Shown here one piece after another: positions 8,177 through 16,327 of a DNA stretch of 21,406 bases. Position 1 is the first letter of the stretch. Each line of letters begins with the position of its first letter. Position numbers and translations under genes: made by a program. The notes beneath the pieces are model-generated. The model did no database searches. It saw nothing but the letters and a program-made list of their open reading frames with translations, and was not told the origin of the DNA. The stretch covers positions 1-21,406 of the forward strand of contig DCUY01000043.1 of assembly GCA_002327905.1 (NCBI GenBank). The letters run 5' to 3'. Source of the stretch: Caldifarciminota bacterium UBA2202 (GTDB lineage Bacteria > Hydrothermota > 32-111).

Positions 8177-9458
8177 AATAATAAGAAAGAAGAGGGATAA
8201 TCTTTCTTTGAATGAAAATGAAATAAAATTTATGATTGAAGGATATGTCAAGGATAATATTCCTGATTATCAAATGTCGGCATTTCTTATGGCATCATTC
8301 ATCAATAATCTTAATGATTCTGAAATATTGTGCCTCACAAAAGCAATGATTGAATCTGGGGATGTTTATGATTTTTCGGATATTGAAGGAATAAAGGTTG
8401 ACAAACACTCGACAGGAGGTGTGGGAGACAAGGTGTCCATACCTCTTGCTCCGATTCTCGCATCTTTGGGATTTTTTGTCCCCATGGTCTCAGGCAGAGG
8501 TTTGGGGCATACAGGCGGAACTCTGGACAAGCTTGAATCCATAAAGGGATTTAATGTGAATTTGACAAAAGAAAAATTCAGGGAGACGCTTATAAAGAAC
8601 AAAGTTGCTATGGGGGGGCAGACAGAGACGTTTGTTCCTGCAGACAAAAAACTCTATGCTCTCAGGGATGTTACAGGAACAGTGGAATCGATTCCACTCA
8701 TAACAGCTTCAATAATGAGTAAAAAACTTGCTGAGGGGATTGACTCTCTCTTTCTTGATGTAAAGACCGGTTCCGGCGCATTCATGAAGAGCATTGAAAG
8801 TGCAAAGGAGCTTGCTGACAGGATGTTTGAACTTGGGGAGATGATGGGCAAAAAAATGGCTTATGTGATATCGGATATGTCACAGCCCCTCGGGGATTAT
8901 GCTGGAAACGGATGTGAAATTTTTGAATCCGTTTCAATATTGAAAGGAGAGACTCGCAACTATGCTTCAAAACTTGTTAAAGAAACAGCTCTTATGATAA
9001 TGAGGCAAAATTATGTAGGAAAGAGCGATGAGGAGAGAGAGAATAAATACAGAAGCGCAATAGATTCTGGAAAAGCATATGAGAAATTTCTGGACATTGT
9101 GCGTTTTCAGGGAGGAGACGAAAAATCACTGAGGATAAAGGATCTGATGTATGAAAAAAAATATGAAATCAAATCCGAAAGAGACGGATACCTTTTTGAA
9201 TTCGACACATACAAAATCGGAATAGCGTTGATATATATGAATGCCGGGAGATTCCGAAAGGAAGATGCAATAGACCATAAAGCCGGAATTAAAATAGAAA
9301 AGCATTTAAATGAACATGTCATGAAGGGAGAGCCCATATTCTCAGTATATGCGGATAAGGATAATGACGATGTCGGCATTCTTCTGAAAGAGTCATTCAA
9401 AATCAGTCAGGAAAAAGGAGATGAAACGAAATTAATAAAAGTATCAAGGGGTGCCTGA
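8163..9458 (+). CDS. pdp: Pyrimidine-nucleoside / thymidine phosphorylase
   Basis: Phosphorolysis of thymidine, deoxyuridine and probably uridine to the free base and (deoxy)ribose-1-phosphate. 431 residues, normal for the family. The phosphate-binding KHSTGGVGDK is at 81-90 and the family signature SGRGLGHTGGTLDKLE at 110-125. The pyrimidine-binding residues Arg168 (LYALRDVTG), Ser183 and Lys187 (TASIMSKK) have the same spacing as E. coli Arg171, Ser186 and Lys190. The C-terminal barrel-sandwich domain is visible near 375-400 (AGIKIEKHLNEHV). Sequence alone does not tell me whether it is thymidine-specific (deoA) or the broader pdp type; I use pdp because a single broad enzyme is common outside the proteobacteria. 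The start at 8163 lies inside the end of deoC with only a weak ribosome site (GCAGG), so its translation is probably coupled. The stop shares one base with the next ATG. Confidence 0.96.
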   Translation: MNAPEIIRKKRDNLSLNENEIKFMIEGYVKDNIPDYQMSAFLMASFINNLNDSEILCLTKAMIESGDVYDFSDIEGIKVDKHSTGGVGDKVSIPLAPILASLGFFVPMVSGRGLGHTGGTLDKLESIKGFNVNLTKEKFRETLIKNKVAMGGQTETFVPADKKLYALRDVTGTVESIPLITASIMSKKLAEGIDSLFLDVKTGSGAFMKSIESAKELADRMFELGEMMGKKMAYVISDMSQPLGDYAGNGCEIFESVSILKGETRNYASKLVKETALMIMRQNYVGKSDEERENKYRSAIDSGKAYEKFLDIVRFQGGDEKSLRIKDLMYEKKYEIKSERDGYLFEFDTYKIGIALIYMNAGRFRKEDAIDHKAGIKIEKHLNEHVMKGEPIFSVYADKDNDDVGILLKESFKISQEKGDETKLIKVSRGA

Positions 9459-11110
9459 TGAAAAAATATGCTGTATTTGTTTTTATACTGTTTCTCTCTC
9501 TTGCATCATTTGAAATGGAGTTCATTGACATCGGCGAACTTCAGAAGGGCATGAAAGGATACTGCACGACAGTCTTCAATGGCACCAAAATAGACACCTT
9601 TGAAGTTGAAGTCATAGATATAATAGGTGACGGCGAGTCGTCAGTGGAGATGGCTCTTGTGAAATGCATCGGAGCAAATGTAGAGAAGACCGGAATTGCC
9701 CAAGGTATGAGCGGGAGCCCCGTTTACTTCAATGGCAAACTCTTCGGCAGTCTGAGCTATACATGGGACAATCTGCGCGAACCGATAGGAGGCGCAGTCC
9801 CGATAAAGAGAATGCTTGAAATAGAGGATTATCAGAAAAATGATAATAAGAGCGAAGGGTTTAAATTAAAAGAGATAGCAATTCCAATTGTTCTAACCGG
9901 AGTAAATGAAAATGTTCTTGAGACTCTAAAAAAAGAGAATGAAGTATTTAAGTATGCGGTTGCAGGAAAAAACAGCGGTCTTGCTTCCTCTGAAGCCGGA
10001 GAGCTTATTCCGGGAAAGGGCATTGCCATAAACCTTATTGACGGTGATATGACTGCATCGGCAATAGGAACAGTAACTTATGTCGATAATGACAAAGTAT
10101 ATTCTTTCGGACATCCTTTCACACTGAAGGGGAAAATCGAATATCCTGTATCGGAGGCGTATATTTATATGATTCTGCCGAGAACCGACATTTCATATAA
10201 GATGGGATTTCCATTGAGCAAAACACTCGGGTGCGCCGTTCAGGACAGAACATACGGAGTTCTTGCTTATAAGAATAAAACAGCTTCAATGGTTAATGTC
10301 GCATTGAAGATAAATCAGGATGAAAGAATAAATCTCAGGTTCATCAAAGAGAATGATATCATAGCATCGTATCTTCCGCTCATGTTAGTATCTGCAATTT
10401 CAAAATACTATAAAATGTCAGGAGCAATGACATCCGAGTATAAAATGTCAATCTATTCAAAAGGGAAGAAGAGAATAGAATACAAAAACATGTACACAGG
10501 AGAGAATCTGTTTTTCGGAATATACATGGACATGCAGTCCATACTCTATGCGTATCTTTCAAATATGTATGAAAAGGTTCCCGTTGATTCCATAGTAGTT
10601 GAATCCACAGTGGCGGAGAATATAAATCAATATTTTGTGTGGGATGTGCAGGTCGAAAAAAAATATTATAAAATCGGAGAAACCGTAAACGGAAGAGTAT
10701 TTCTAAAATCATTCAAAGGGGAGGATGTGAGCAGAGATTTTTCATTTGACCTTCCTGAGACCTCCTCGCAGGATTCTCTTCTTCTTTATGTGGGAGGCGG
10801 GAAGAATGACATAATATCAGAGACCGGAAGAAGCGAAGCAAAGTTTCAATTTAAGGATTTGAGCACATTTGAAAATATCGTGAACACTTTGAATCCTTCA
10901 AACAGCATTGTGATAAAACTCTATGGCAGAAGAAAGGGTTTTATAGATAATAATAAAGAGTATTTCAATATGCCCCAAAATTTTATCAACAAGCAGATAA
11001 TGACCGGAAAAAAAATGATAATATCAGACATATTATATAAAGATGTGCTTCTGACAAACGGTGTAATTGAAGGCGAAGCTTCGGCAGTATTGAAAATCAG
11101 GAGGTTTTAA
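9458..11110 (+). CDS. Exported SpoIVB-type (S55) peptidase-domain protein
   Basis: 550 residues with a signal peptide (MKKYAVFVFILFLSLASF). The mature protein opens with IDIGELQKGMKGYCTTVFNG, a common start of exported S55-domain proteins in FCB bacteria and Acidobacteria. GMSGSPVY at 83-90 gives the probable nucleophile Ser85, with the surrounding KTGIAQ and GGAVPI pattern of the family. After a linker comes GKGIAINLIDGDM, IGTVTYVD and FGHPF with His219. As I recall, the His of Bacillus SpoIVB lies before its Ser; here the order is reversed. Residues 230-550 are beta-rich and not recognised. Sporulation is not implied: the rest of the window is diderm and has no sporulation genes. Start and stop each share one base with the neighbouring genes. 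Together with the propeller protein that follows, it may form an exported pair. Whether it is catalytically active is not shown. Confidence 0.88.
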   Translation: MKKYAVFVFILFLSLASFEMEFIDIGELQKGMKGYCTTVFNGTKIDTFEVEVIDIIGDGESSVEMALVKCIGANVEKTGIAQGMSGSPVYFNGKLFGSLSYTWDNLREPIGGAVPIKRMLEIEDYQKNDNKSEGFKLKEIAIPIVLTGVNENVLETLKKENEVFKYAVAGKNSGLASSEAGELIPGKGIAINLIDGDMTASAIGTVTYVDNDKVYSFGHPFTLKGKIEYPVSEAYIYMILPRTDISYKMGFPLSKTLGCAVQDRTYGVLAYKNKTASMVNVALKINQDERINLRFIKENDIIASYLPLMLVSAISKYYKMSGAMTSEYKMSIYSKGKKRIEYKNMYTGENLFFGIYMDMQSILYAYLSNMYEKVPVDSIVVESTVAENINQYFVWDVQVEKKYYKIGETVNGRVFLKSFKGEDVSRDFSFDLPETSSQDSLLLYVGGGKNDIISETGRSEAKFQFKDLSTFENIVNTLNPSNSIVIKLYGRRKGFIDNNKEYFNMPQNFINKQIMTGKKMIISDILYKDVLLTNGVIEGEASAVLKIRRF

Positions 11111-13047
11111 TGAAAAAGAGTCTTATCGCTGTGACATTAATTTTGATCTCTCTTTTAATTTTTTCAATGGAGACCGGAAAACTGAATGATATTCCCTCTT
11201 CGGTAAAGTCTTCGCTTCAGCTTTCAAGCGGAATTGCCGCAGGAAAAGACTTTGTAATTCCCGGATTCAAGGCGCAGACAATTTTGAAGAACACTGACTA
11301 TCCGATTTATTCAATGACTGAGCATAATTCACGGCTTCTTGCTGGATGCGGAGATGCGGGGAGAATAATTGACATATCAAGCGGGGCTGATATTGCGTCT
11401 TTTAGCGAGGGTGAAATTGTATATTCTCTGCTTTCAGTCGATAAAACAACCTTGTTTGCATCAATACAGCCCTCAGGAATCATTGTGAGGCTGACTGATA
11501 AAAAGATTGACACAATATTCTCATTTCCGGATAAAAGCGTGAACCTTTTGAAAAAAATCGGAAATACTGTTTATACTGCTGTCGGAAATGAACTGTTTGC
11601 ATATAAAAACGGCGGATTTGAAAAAATCGTAAAGGTCAATGACAGAAATATTCTGTATTTTGAGGAAATTGACGGATATATTTATATTTCAACTGAAGGA
11701 GCAGGCAAAGTAATAAAATATTCAATAAAAGAGAATTCTCAGGAAGTGGTATTCTCTCTTTCAAGCGGAGAGATTCAGATGTTTAAAAAAGCAGGAGGCA
11801 GACTAATCATTGCGGCGAATATGACATTGCCTATGGGAGACGGCACTGAGTCATTCTGCGGGATTCTTCTCTCTGTTGAAAATTCGGCAATAGACACGAT
11901 TGCTCGGGAGGATTTTCCTTATTCGGTATCCATCAGCGCATTTGACGGAATTCTTCTCGGAGCCTCCGTCCCCGGCAGATGCTATTACTATGATTTGAAA
12001 AATTACTTTTACCTCGGTTCTTTGGAGAATGATTTCATAATGTCTCTGTATGAATGTGAAAAATGCGCATACATAGGAACTGCAAAGAGCAATTCAATAA
12101 TCAAGCTGTCCGGAGGAGATAAACCCTCCGATTTTTTATCTTCAGTAATTGATGCGCAGAAAGATGTCTCAATCACAGCATTTTTTCCGCTAACAAAGAA
12201 AAACGGAAAATTCTTTGTAAGAACGGGAGACACTTACTCTATAGATTCTTTTTGGAGCGGTTTTATGATTGTTAAGCCCCAGATGAACGAGTCAATGAGT
12301 CCGTCGAGGTATTTGCAGTACAGATATTCATTCAACGGGAGCGACGACACTCTGTACAATGTATCAATGTTTTATAAGACAAAAAATCATTCTCCAAAAT
12401 TCAAGAGTATAAATATTTATCCTGAAAGGATTATTCCCGACTATGCAAATACGCCTGAATGGGAGGGAGAAATCCTTTATAAGAGATCATTCTATCCTGA
12501 AATAAAGGATGTTAATATTTATAAATCAAAAAGAAATATAAAATTTGTCATTTGGAATTGCTTTGACATTGATCAGGACAAACTGGACTATGATGTTTAT
12601 CTCATTTCAGGAGAGAATGCTTTTTTAGCCGCCAAAAACATCAGTGCAAGTTATTTTGTTATCAATCTTGAATCATTCAAAGAGGGCTATTACAAAGTAA
12701 AAGTCACAGCTTCGGATTCAAGCGATAACAATGACCCTCTCTCTGCGGAAATAGTCAGCGGGGAATTCTATATTGACAGAACTCCATGCGAATTTTCGGA
12801 TGACATATTTGAAAAGAATGTTTTGAAATTCAGAGTGAATGACAATTCTTCTCTTATAGATGAAGTTTCATATTCAGTCAATGGAAGTATTTTCAAAAGG
12901 GTTATTCCGGCAGACGGAATATATGATTCAAAATCCGAATTATTTGAAATAATGATTGAAAGGGAAAAGAATCAGTCTCTCTCAATTGTTGTAAAAGGAA
13001 CCGACTCTTCAGGCAATTCCTCCACATTTTCAAAGGTAGTTAAGTGA
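11110..13047 (+). CDS. Exported beta-propeller / Ig-like protein
   Basis: 645 residues. The signal peptide runs to about residue 19. From about 55 to 335 there are repeated blade-like units of the kind (V/I)YsLxxxdxxxLfAs...SGxIxRL, for example FASIQPSGIIVRLTD and YIGTAKSNSIIKLSGG, which I read as a six- or seven-bladed WD40/NHL-like propeller. At about 375-440 a jelly-roll-like unit has SFWSGF and SPSRYLQYRYSFNG. The final 200 residues look like two Ig/fibronectin-type domains, with WNCFDIDQDKLDYDVYLISG in the first. I recognise this architecture from exported hypothetical proteins of Acidobacteria and FCB groups, but it has no agreed function. A scaffold or sugar/peptide-binding role in the periplasm or on the surface is an inference. 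It begins in the TAATG shared with the S55 gene after AGGAGG, and its stop overlaps the GTG of the glycerate kinase. Confidence 0.8.
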   Translation: MKKSLIAVTLILISLLIFSMETGKLNDIPSSVKSSLQLSSGIAAGKDFVIPGFKAQTILKNTDYPIYSMTEHNSRLLAGCGDAGRIIDISSGADIASFSEGEIVYSLLSVDKTTLFASIQPSGIIVRLTDKKIDTIFSFPDKSVNLLKKIGNTVYTAVGNELFAYKNGGFEKIVKVNDRNILYFEEIDGYIYISTEGAGKVIKYSIKENSQEVVFSLSSGEIQMFKKAGGRLIIAANMTLPMGDGTESFCGILLSVENSAIDTIAREDFPYSVSISAFDGILLGASVPGRCYYYDLKNYFYLGSLENDFIMSLYECEKCAYIGTAKSNSIIKLSGGDKPSDFLSSVIDAQKDVSITAFFPLTKKNGKFFVRTGDTYSIDSFWSGFMIVKPQMNESMSPSRYLQYRYSFNGSDDTLYNVSMFYKTKNHSPKFKSINIYPERIIPDYANTPEWEGEILYKRSFYPEIKDVNIYKSKRNIKFVIWNCFDIDQDKLDYDVYLISGENAFLAAKNISASYFVINLESFKEGYYKVKVTASDSSDNNDPLSAEIVSGEFYIDRTPCEFSDDIFEKNVLKFRVNDNSSLIDEVSYSVNGSIFKRVIPADGIYDSKSELFEIMIEREKNQSLSIVVKGTDSSGNSSTFSKVVK

Positions 13048-14054
13048 GAGTATTATTCGCCGCAGGTCCGATGAAAAAAACTCTCTCTGCTGTGGAGACA
13101 TGCAGAATTGCAAAAAAGGTCTTCTCTTCGGATAAATTATTTGAATCAATGCCTGTCTCTGACGGAGGAGACGGATTTTTGGATGCTGTCAAACATGCGC
13201 TTCCTGATTTGAAAGAAATAAGAATCAATTCATACTCATGCGATATGAAGAAAATTAAAGCGAGAGTTCTCTATTCAAAAGAGAGGGCGTTCATAGAATC
13301 AGCTCTTTGCGCAGGAGTGTTGAAAGGCAAAGTTTCAATACTGAGAAGAAGCACTTTGGGCTTGGGAGTATTGATAAATGAATTGTATGACAATAAGAGT
13401 CGCGTGTATGTGGGTATAGGCGGCACTCTGACTGCCGACATAGGCTGCGGGATGCTGAAGGAACTTGGCTTCGATGCAGAGGAATATGACGGCACTTCTG
13501 TCTTAAAGAGCATAAGAAAAAATAAAAATTATTCTCTTCTCTATGGAATATCCGATGTGAAATCTCCTCTGAACGGCAAGAACGGAGCCTCTCTCTATTT
13601 GAAACAAAAGGGGGCAAATACAGCGGAAAAAGTGCTTCTTGAAGCGCTTTTTGACGAGACTGCGGACAATCTCAAAATAAGCGGCAAAAAATTCTCCGGA
13701 AGCGGGGGAGGAATCGGAGCTGGAATAATGATTTCAGGAGGAAAGGTTCTTGATAATTTTACTTTTTTCGAAGAATTGACGGGAATCAAGAGAAAAATAA
13801 AAGAATCGGATATTATAATTGTGAATGAAGGAAATTTTGACAGACAATCCTTTGAAGGAAAACTGACAGGCAGAATTGTTGAAACAGCAGTCAAAATGAA
13901 GAAGAGAGTCTTCGTAATATCAGGCGGATTTGATGCTGAAATTAAAGGAATTGAAAAGATAAAAGTCAATATGCCGAAGAAGAGGAATAAAACCGGATAT
14001 ATAAGAGAATTCATGAATGCTGTGCAAAAAACAAAGGAGTTTATATATGGATGA
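13044..14054 (+). CDS. Glycerate 2-kinase, GarK/GlxK family
   Basis: Phosphorylates D-glycerate to 2-phosphoglycerate with ATP in the cytoplasm. 336 residues against about 375-380 usual. The GTG at 13044 overlaps the previous TGA (GTGA) and gives VRVLFAAGPMKKTLSA, which aligns with the family opening (MKIVIAPDSFKGSLSA); the ATG at 13071 would cut off this first strand. Other landmarks are VSDGGDGFLDAV at 38-49, GIGGTLTADIGCGML at 124-138, SDVKSPLNGKNGA at 170-182, GSGGGIGAGI at 219-228 and NEGNFDRQSFEGK at 261-273. Several usually fixed positions differ: DSFKG is GPMKK and GEGRID is NEGNFD, although the Lys, Glu262, Asp266 and Gln268 remain. Together with the short C-terminus, this makes a divergent enzyme or altered substrate possible. 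It overlaps ddl by 8 bases. Confidence 0.88.
   Translation: MRVLFAAGPMKKTLSAVETCRIAKKVFSSDKLFESMPVSDGGDGFLDAVKHALPDLKEIRINSYSCDMKKIKARVLYSKERAFIESALCAGVLKGKVSILRRSTLGLGVLINELYDNKSRVYVGIGGTLTADIGCGMLKELGFDAEEYDGTSVLKSIRKNKNYSLLYGISDVKSPLNGKNGASLYLKQKGANTAEKVLLEALFDETADNLKISGKKFSGSGGGIGAGIMISGGKVLDNFTFFEELTGIKRKIKESDIIIVNEGNFDRQSFEGKLTGRIVETAVKMKKRVFVISGGFDAEIKGIEKIKVNMPKKRNKTGYIREFMNAVQKTKEFIYG
14033..14039 (+). promoter_or_regulatory. Ribosome binding site that fixes the ddl start
   Basis: AAAGGAG ends seven bases before the ATG at 14047. An in-frame ATG at 14017 lies upstream of it and would translate through it, so 14047 is the better start; the protein then begins MDERICVLYGG, as expected of the family. 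Confidence 0.85.
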
Positions 14055-14976
14055 GAGGATATGCGTTCTTTACGGAGGGCCGTCAAAAGAGAGTGAGGTG
14101 TCGAGAAGGTCAGCATTGAGGATAAACCATGCTCTTCTAAAAAAAGGCTATAATTCAAAACTTCTTGAATATACTCCTGATATGATAACACAGCTTAAGA
14201 GCGGATATTCGGTTATTTTCAATATCATGCACGGCAGGCCCGGAGAGGACGGACAAGTGCAGGGAATATTTGAATATCTTAAAATACCCTACACAGGTTC
14301 GGGAGTCATTCCATGCGCAATAACAATGAATAAGTATATAAATCAGCAGGTTGTCAAATCATTCGGAGTTCCTGTGCTGAAATCACTATATGTGAATGAA
14401 GAGATTCTGAAAAATAATCCGGACATTGTAAAAAAATCATTCTCTTCCGATATAATTCTAAAACCCAATACAGGAGGGTCTTCAGTGGGAGTTATAATAG
14501 TCAAGCCGGAGGATGCATACGAAAGACTGGCAGAGAAGATACTCGAGTTCGGAGACTACATAGTTGAAGAGTATATTTCCGGAGGCATTGAAGTTACAGT
14601 TGGAGTTATAAAGGACAATGGCGTCAAAGTATTGACTCCTCTTCAGCTTGTTCCGAAGAATGCATTTTATGATTATCATGCAAAGTACACATCAGGAATG
14701 ACTGATTTTATAATCCCCCCCCGTCTTGATAAAGCAGTGATTGACAGGATGATGAAGATGAGCGGAGAGATTTTCACAAAACTCAGAATGGATACATTTG
14801 CAAGAGTTGATTTCATTGTGACCAAAAGCGGCGATATCTATGAGCTTGAAGTGAATTCAATACCGGGAATGACAGACCTTTCGGACCTGCCGCAGGAGGC
14901 GGAATTCGACGGAATAGAGTATTGCGAATTGGTGGAAAAATTGTTAAAGACAGCAGGAGTGAATAAAGATGCTTGA
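14047..14976 (+). CDS. ddl: D-alanine--D-alanine ligase
   Basis: ATP-dependent joining of two D-alanines for the peptidoglycan precursor, in the cytoplasm. 309 residues, ATP-grasp fold. The N-terminal D-Ala site has GGPSKESEVSRRSA with Glu15. The active-site serine is in GGSSVGV (143-149). The omega loop FYDYHAKYTSG holds Lys213 and Tyr214, the counterpart of E. coli Tyr216. The tyrosine at this place is typical of D-Ala-D-Ala enzymes rather than the D-lactate-making Van ligases. The metal ligands Asp255, Glu268 and Asn270 (ARVDF, ELEVNSIPGMT) are spaced exactly as in E. coli DdlB. The end has the PGMTDLSDLPQEA form rather than GMTSHSL. It overlaps the glycerate kinase by 8 bases and ffh by 8 bases; no mur genes are nearby, so it sits apart from any division/cell-wall cluster. 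It implies a normal murein wall. Confidence 0.97.
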   Translation: MDERICVLYGGPSKESEVSRRSALRINHALLKKGYNSKLLEYTPDMITQLKSGYSVIFNIMHGRPGEDGQVQGIFEYLKIPYTGSGVIPCAITMNKYINQQVVKSFGVPVLKSLYVNEEILKNNPDIVKKSFSSDIILKPNTGGSSVGVIIVKPEDAYERLAEKILEFGDYIVEEYISGGIEVTVGVIKDNGVKVLTPLQLVPKNAFYDYHAKYTSGMTDFIIPPRLDKAVIDRMMKMSGEIFTKLRMDTFARVDFIVTKSGDIYELEVNSIPGMTDLSDLPQEAEFDGIEYCELVEKLLKTAGVNKDA

Positions 14977-16279
14977 CGGATTAACTTCAAAAATAAACAA
15001 AATATTTCAGAATATTAAGAACAAAGGACGGATTACTGATGATGACATTAAGCAGACAATGCGTGAAATCCGCCTTGTGCTTTTGGAATCTGATGTCAAT
15101 TACCTCATTGTAAAGGATTTCATAAAGGCAGTTGAGGATGATGTGCGGGGTCAGGATGTTCTAAAATCATTGAAGCCGGAGCACATTATTATAAAAGCAG
15201 TCAATGATAAAATGGTTGAAATGCTCACAGCCAAAGAGATCGGAATGAGTTTTAAGGGGAATCCTTCTCTTGTTATGCTCGTAGGGCTTCAAGGCACCGG
15301 AAAGACGACTACTGCCGGGAAGGTGGCAAATCTTCTAAACAGACAAAGCAGAAGAACAATGCTTGTGCCGTGCGATGTTAAAAGACCCGCCGCATTTGAG
15401 CAGTTGAAACAGGTGGCTGAAAAATCCAATTCCGCATTTTTTGAAAAAATGTCCGATGACCCTATAGAGACTATCTCAAATGCAATAAAATCAGCTCAAG
15501 AAAATAATTACGACACATTGATTCTCGATACTGCGGGACGGCTTCATATTGACAATGAACTGATGGAAGAACTCTCATCAATAGAAAAAAAATTCAAGCC
15601 GGCAGAAATTCTTTATGTAGGGGATTCTCTTACCGGACAGGATGCGGTAAACAGCGCAAAAGGATTCAGTGAAAGATTGTCTCTTACAGGAATAATTCTG
15701 ACAAAGATGGACGGAGACCAGAAGGGCGGAGCCGCTCTCTCAATAGTTAAAATAACGGGACAGCCGATAAAATATATCTGCACGGGAGAGCATCTTGATA
15801 AAATTGAAGAGTTTCATCCTGAAAGACTTGTATCAAGAATACTCGGAATGGGGGATATCGTATCTCTTGTAGAGCGCACTGAGGAGCTTGTTTCTAAGGA
15901 ACAGGCTCTAAATCTTGAAAAGAAGCTTATGGAGGGTAGATTTGATTTTGAAGATTATCTTGAACAGATAAAGCAGGTAAAAAAAATGGGTCCTCTCTCT
16001 GAAATTCTAAAAATGATTCCCGGAGTCGGAGGAAAGATAAAGACAACAGGAATGGAAGAGGAGAATCTGAAGAAGGTTGAGGCGATAATCTCTTCAATGA
16101 CAAGAAAAGAACGGAAGAATCCTCTTCTCTTGAATAACAGAAGCAGAGTGAGGCGCATTGCAATCGGGAGCGGAACAAGTGTTGCTATGGTCAAGTATGT
16201 CATATCTCAGCACAAAAATATGAAGAAGATGATGAATATGTTCAAAGGCGGCGGTTTTAACCCTAAGAATTTCAGATAA
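14969..16279 (+). CDS. ffh: Signal recognition particle protein Ffh (SRP54 GTPase)
   Basis: Binds 4.5S/SRP RNA and signal sequences of nascent membrane proteins and, with FtsY, delivers ribosomes to the translocon. 436 residues with the N, G and M domains in order. G motifs: GLQGTGKT at 106-113, DVKRPAA at 136-142, DTAGR at 187-191 and TKMDGD at 245-250. The LTGQDAVN segment is present, preceded by VGDS rather than the usual VDAM. DGDQKGGAALS has Lys where most bacterial Ffh have Arg (DARGGAALS), a conservative change in a very constant loop. The M domain ends with SRVRRIAIGSG and MKKMMNMF, the RNA-binding helix pattern. It starts nine bases after AGGAG within the end of ddl and is the last gene before a bidirectional terminator. 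Its demand for membrane insertion fits the many exported proteins upstream, but co-transcription may be incidental. Confidence 0.98.
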   Translation: MLDGLTSKINKIFQNIKNKGRITDDDIKQTMREIRLVLLESDVNYLIVKDFIKAVEDDVRGQDVLKSLKPEHIIIKAVNDKMVEMLTAKEIGMSFKGNPSLVMLVGLQGTGKTTTAGKVANLLNRQSRRTMLVPCDVKRPAAFEQLKQVAEKSNSAFFEKMSDDPIETISNAIKSAQENNYDTLILDTAGRLHIDNELMEELSSIEKKFKPAEILYVGDSLTGQDAVNSAKGFSERLSLTGIILTKMDGDQKGGAALSIVKITGQPIKYICTGEHLDKIEEFHPERLVSRILGMGDIVSLVERTEELVSKEQALNLEKKLMEGRFDFEDYLEQIKQVKKMGPLSEILKMIPGVGGKIKTTGMEEENLKKVEAIISSMTRKERKNPLLLNNRSRVRRIAIGSGTSVAMVKYVISQHKNMKKMMNMFKGGGFNPKNFR

Positions 16280-16308
16280 AAAAAGCCCCCTTTAAAGGGG
16301 GCTTTTTT
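16278..16308. terminator. Bidirectional intrinsic terminator between ffh and the OmpA-family gene
   Basis: A perfect 30-base palindrome at 16279-16308: A-run, GCCCCC, TTTAAA centre, GGGGGC, T-run. The five G-C pairs plus the outer A/T runs give a strong stem, followed by six T on the + strand and seven T on the - strand. It begins within the ffh stop codon and ends 19 bases short of the convergent gene's stop, so it can end both transcripts. Confidence 0.93.
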
Positions 16309-16327
16309 ATTTTACTCAATTTAAACT

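Noticed and set aside
13071..13073. ATG as an alternative glycerate kinase start
   Set aside because: It would remove the first beta strand (VRVLFAAG), which aligns with the family opening; the GTG at 13044 also fits the overlap pattern of its neighbours.
14017..14046. Upstream ATG for ddl
   Set aside because: It lies before the AAAGGAG site and adds ten residues before the normal family N-terminus.
13595..14191. 198-codon open frame on the minus strand
   Set aside because: It lies opposite the glycerate kinase and ddl, both with clear family motifs, and its translation is low-complexity (Ser/Phe/Leu/Ile-rich) as expected of an antisense shadow.
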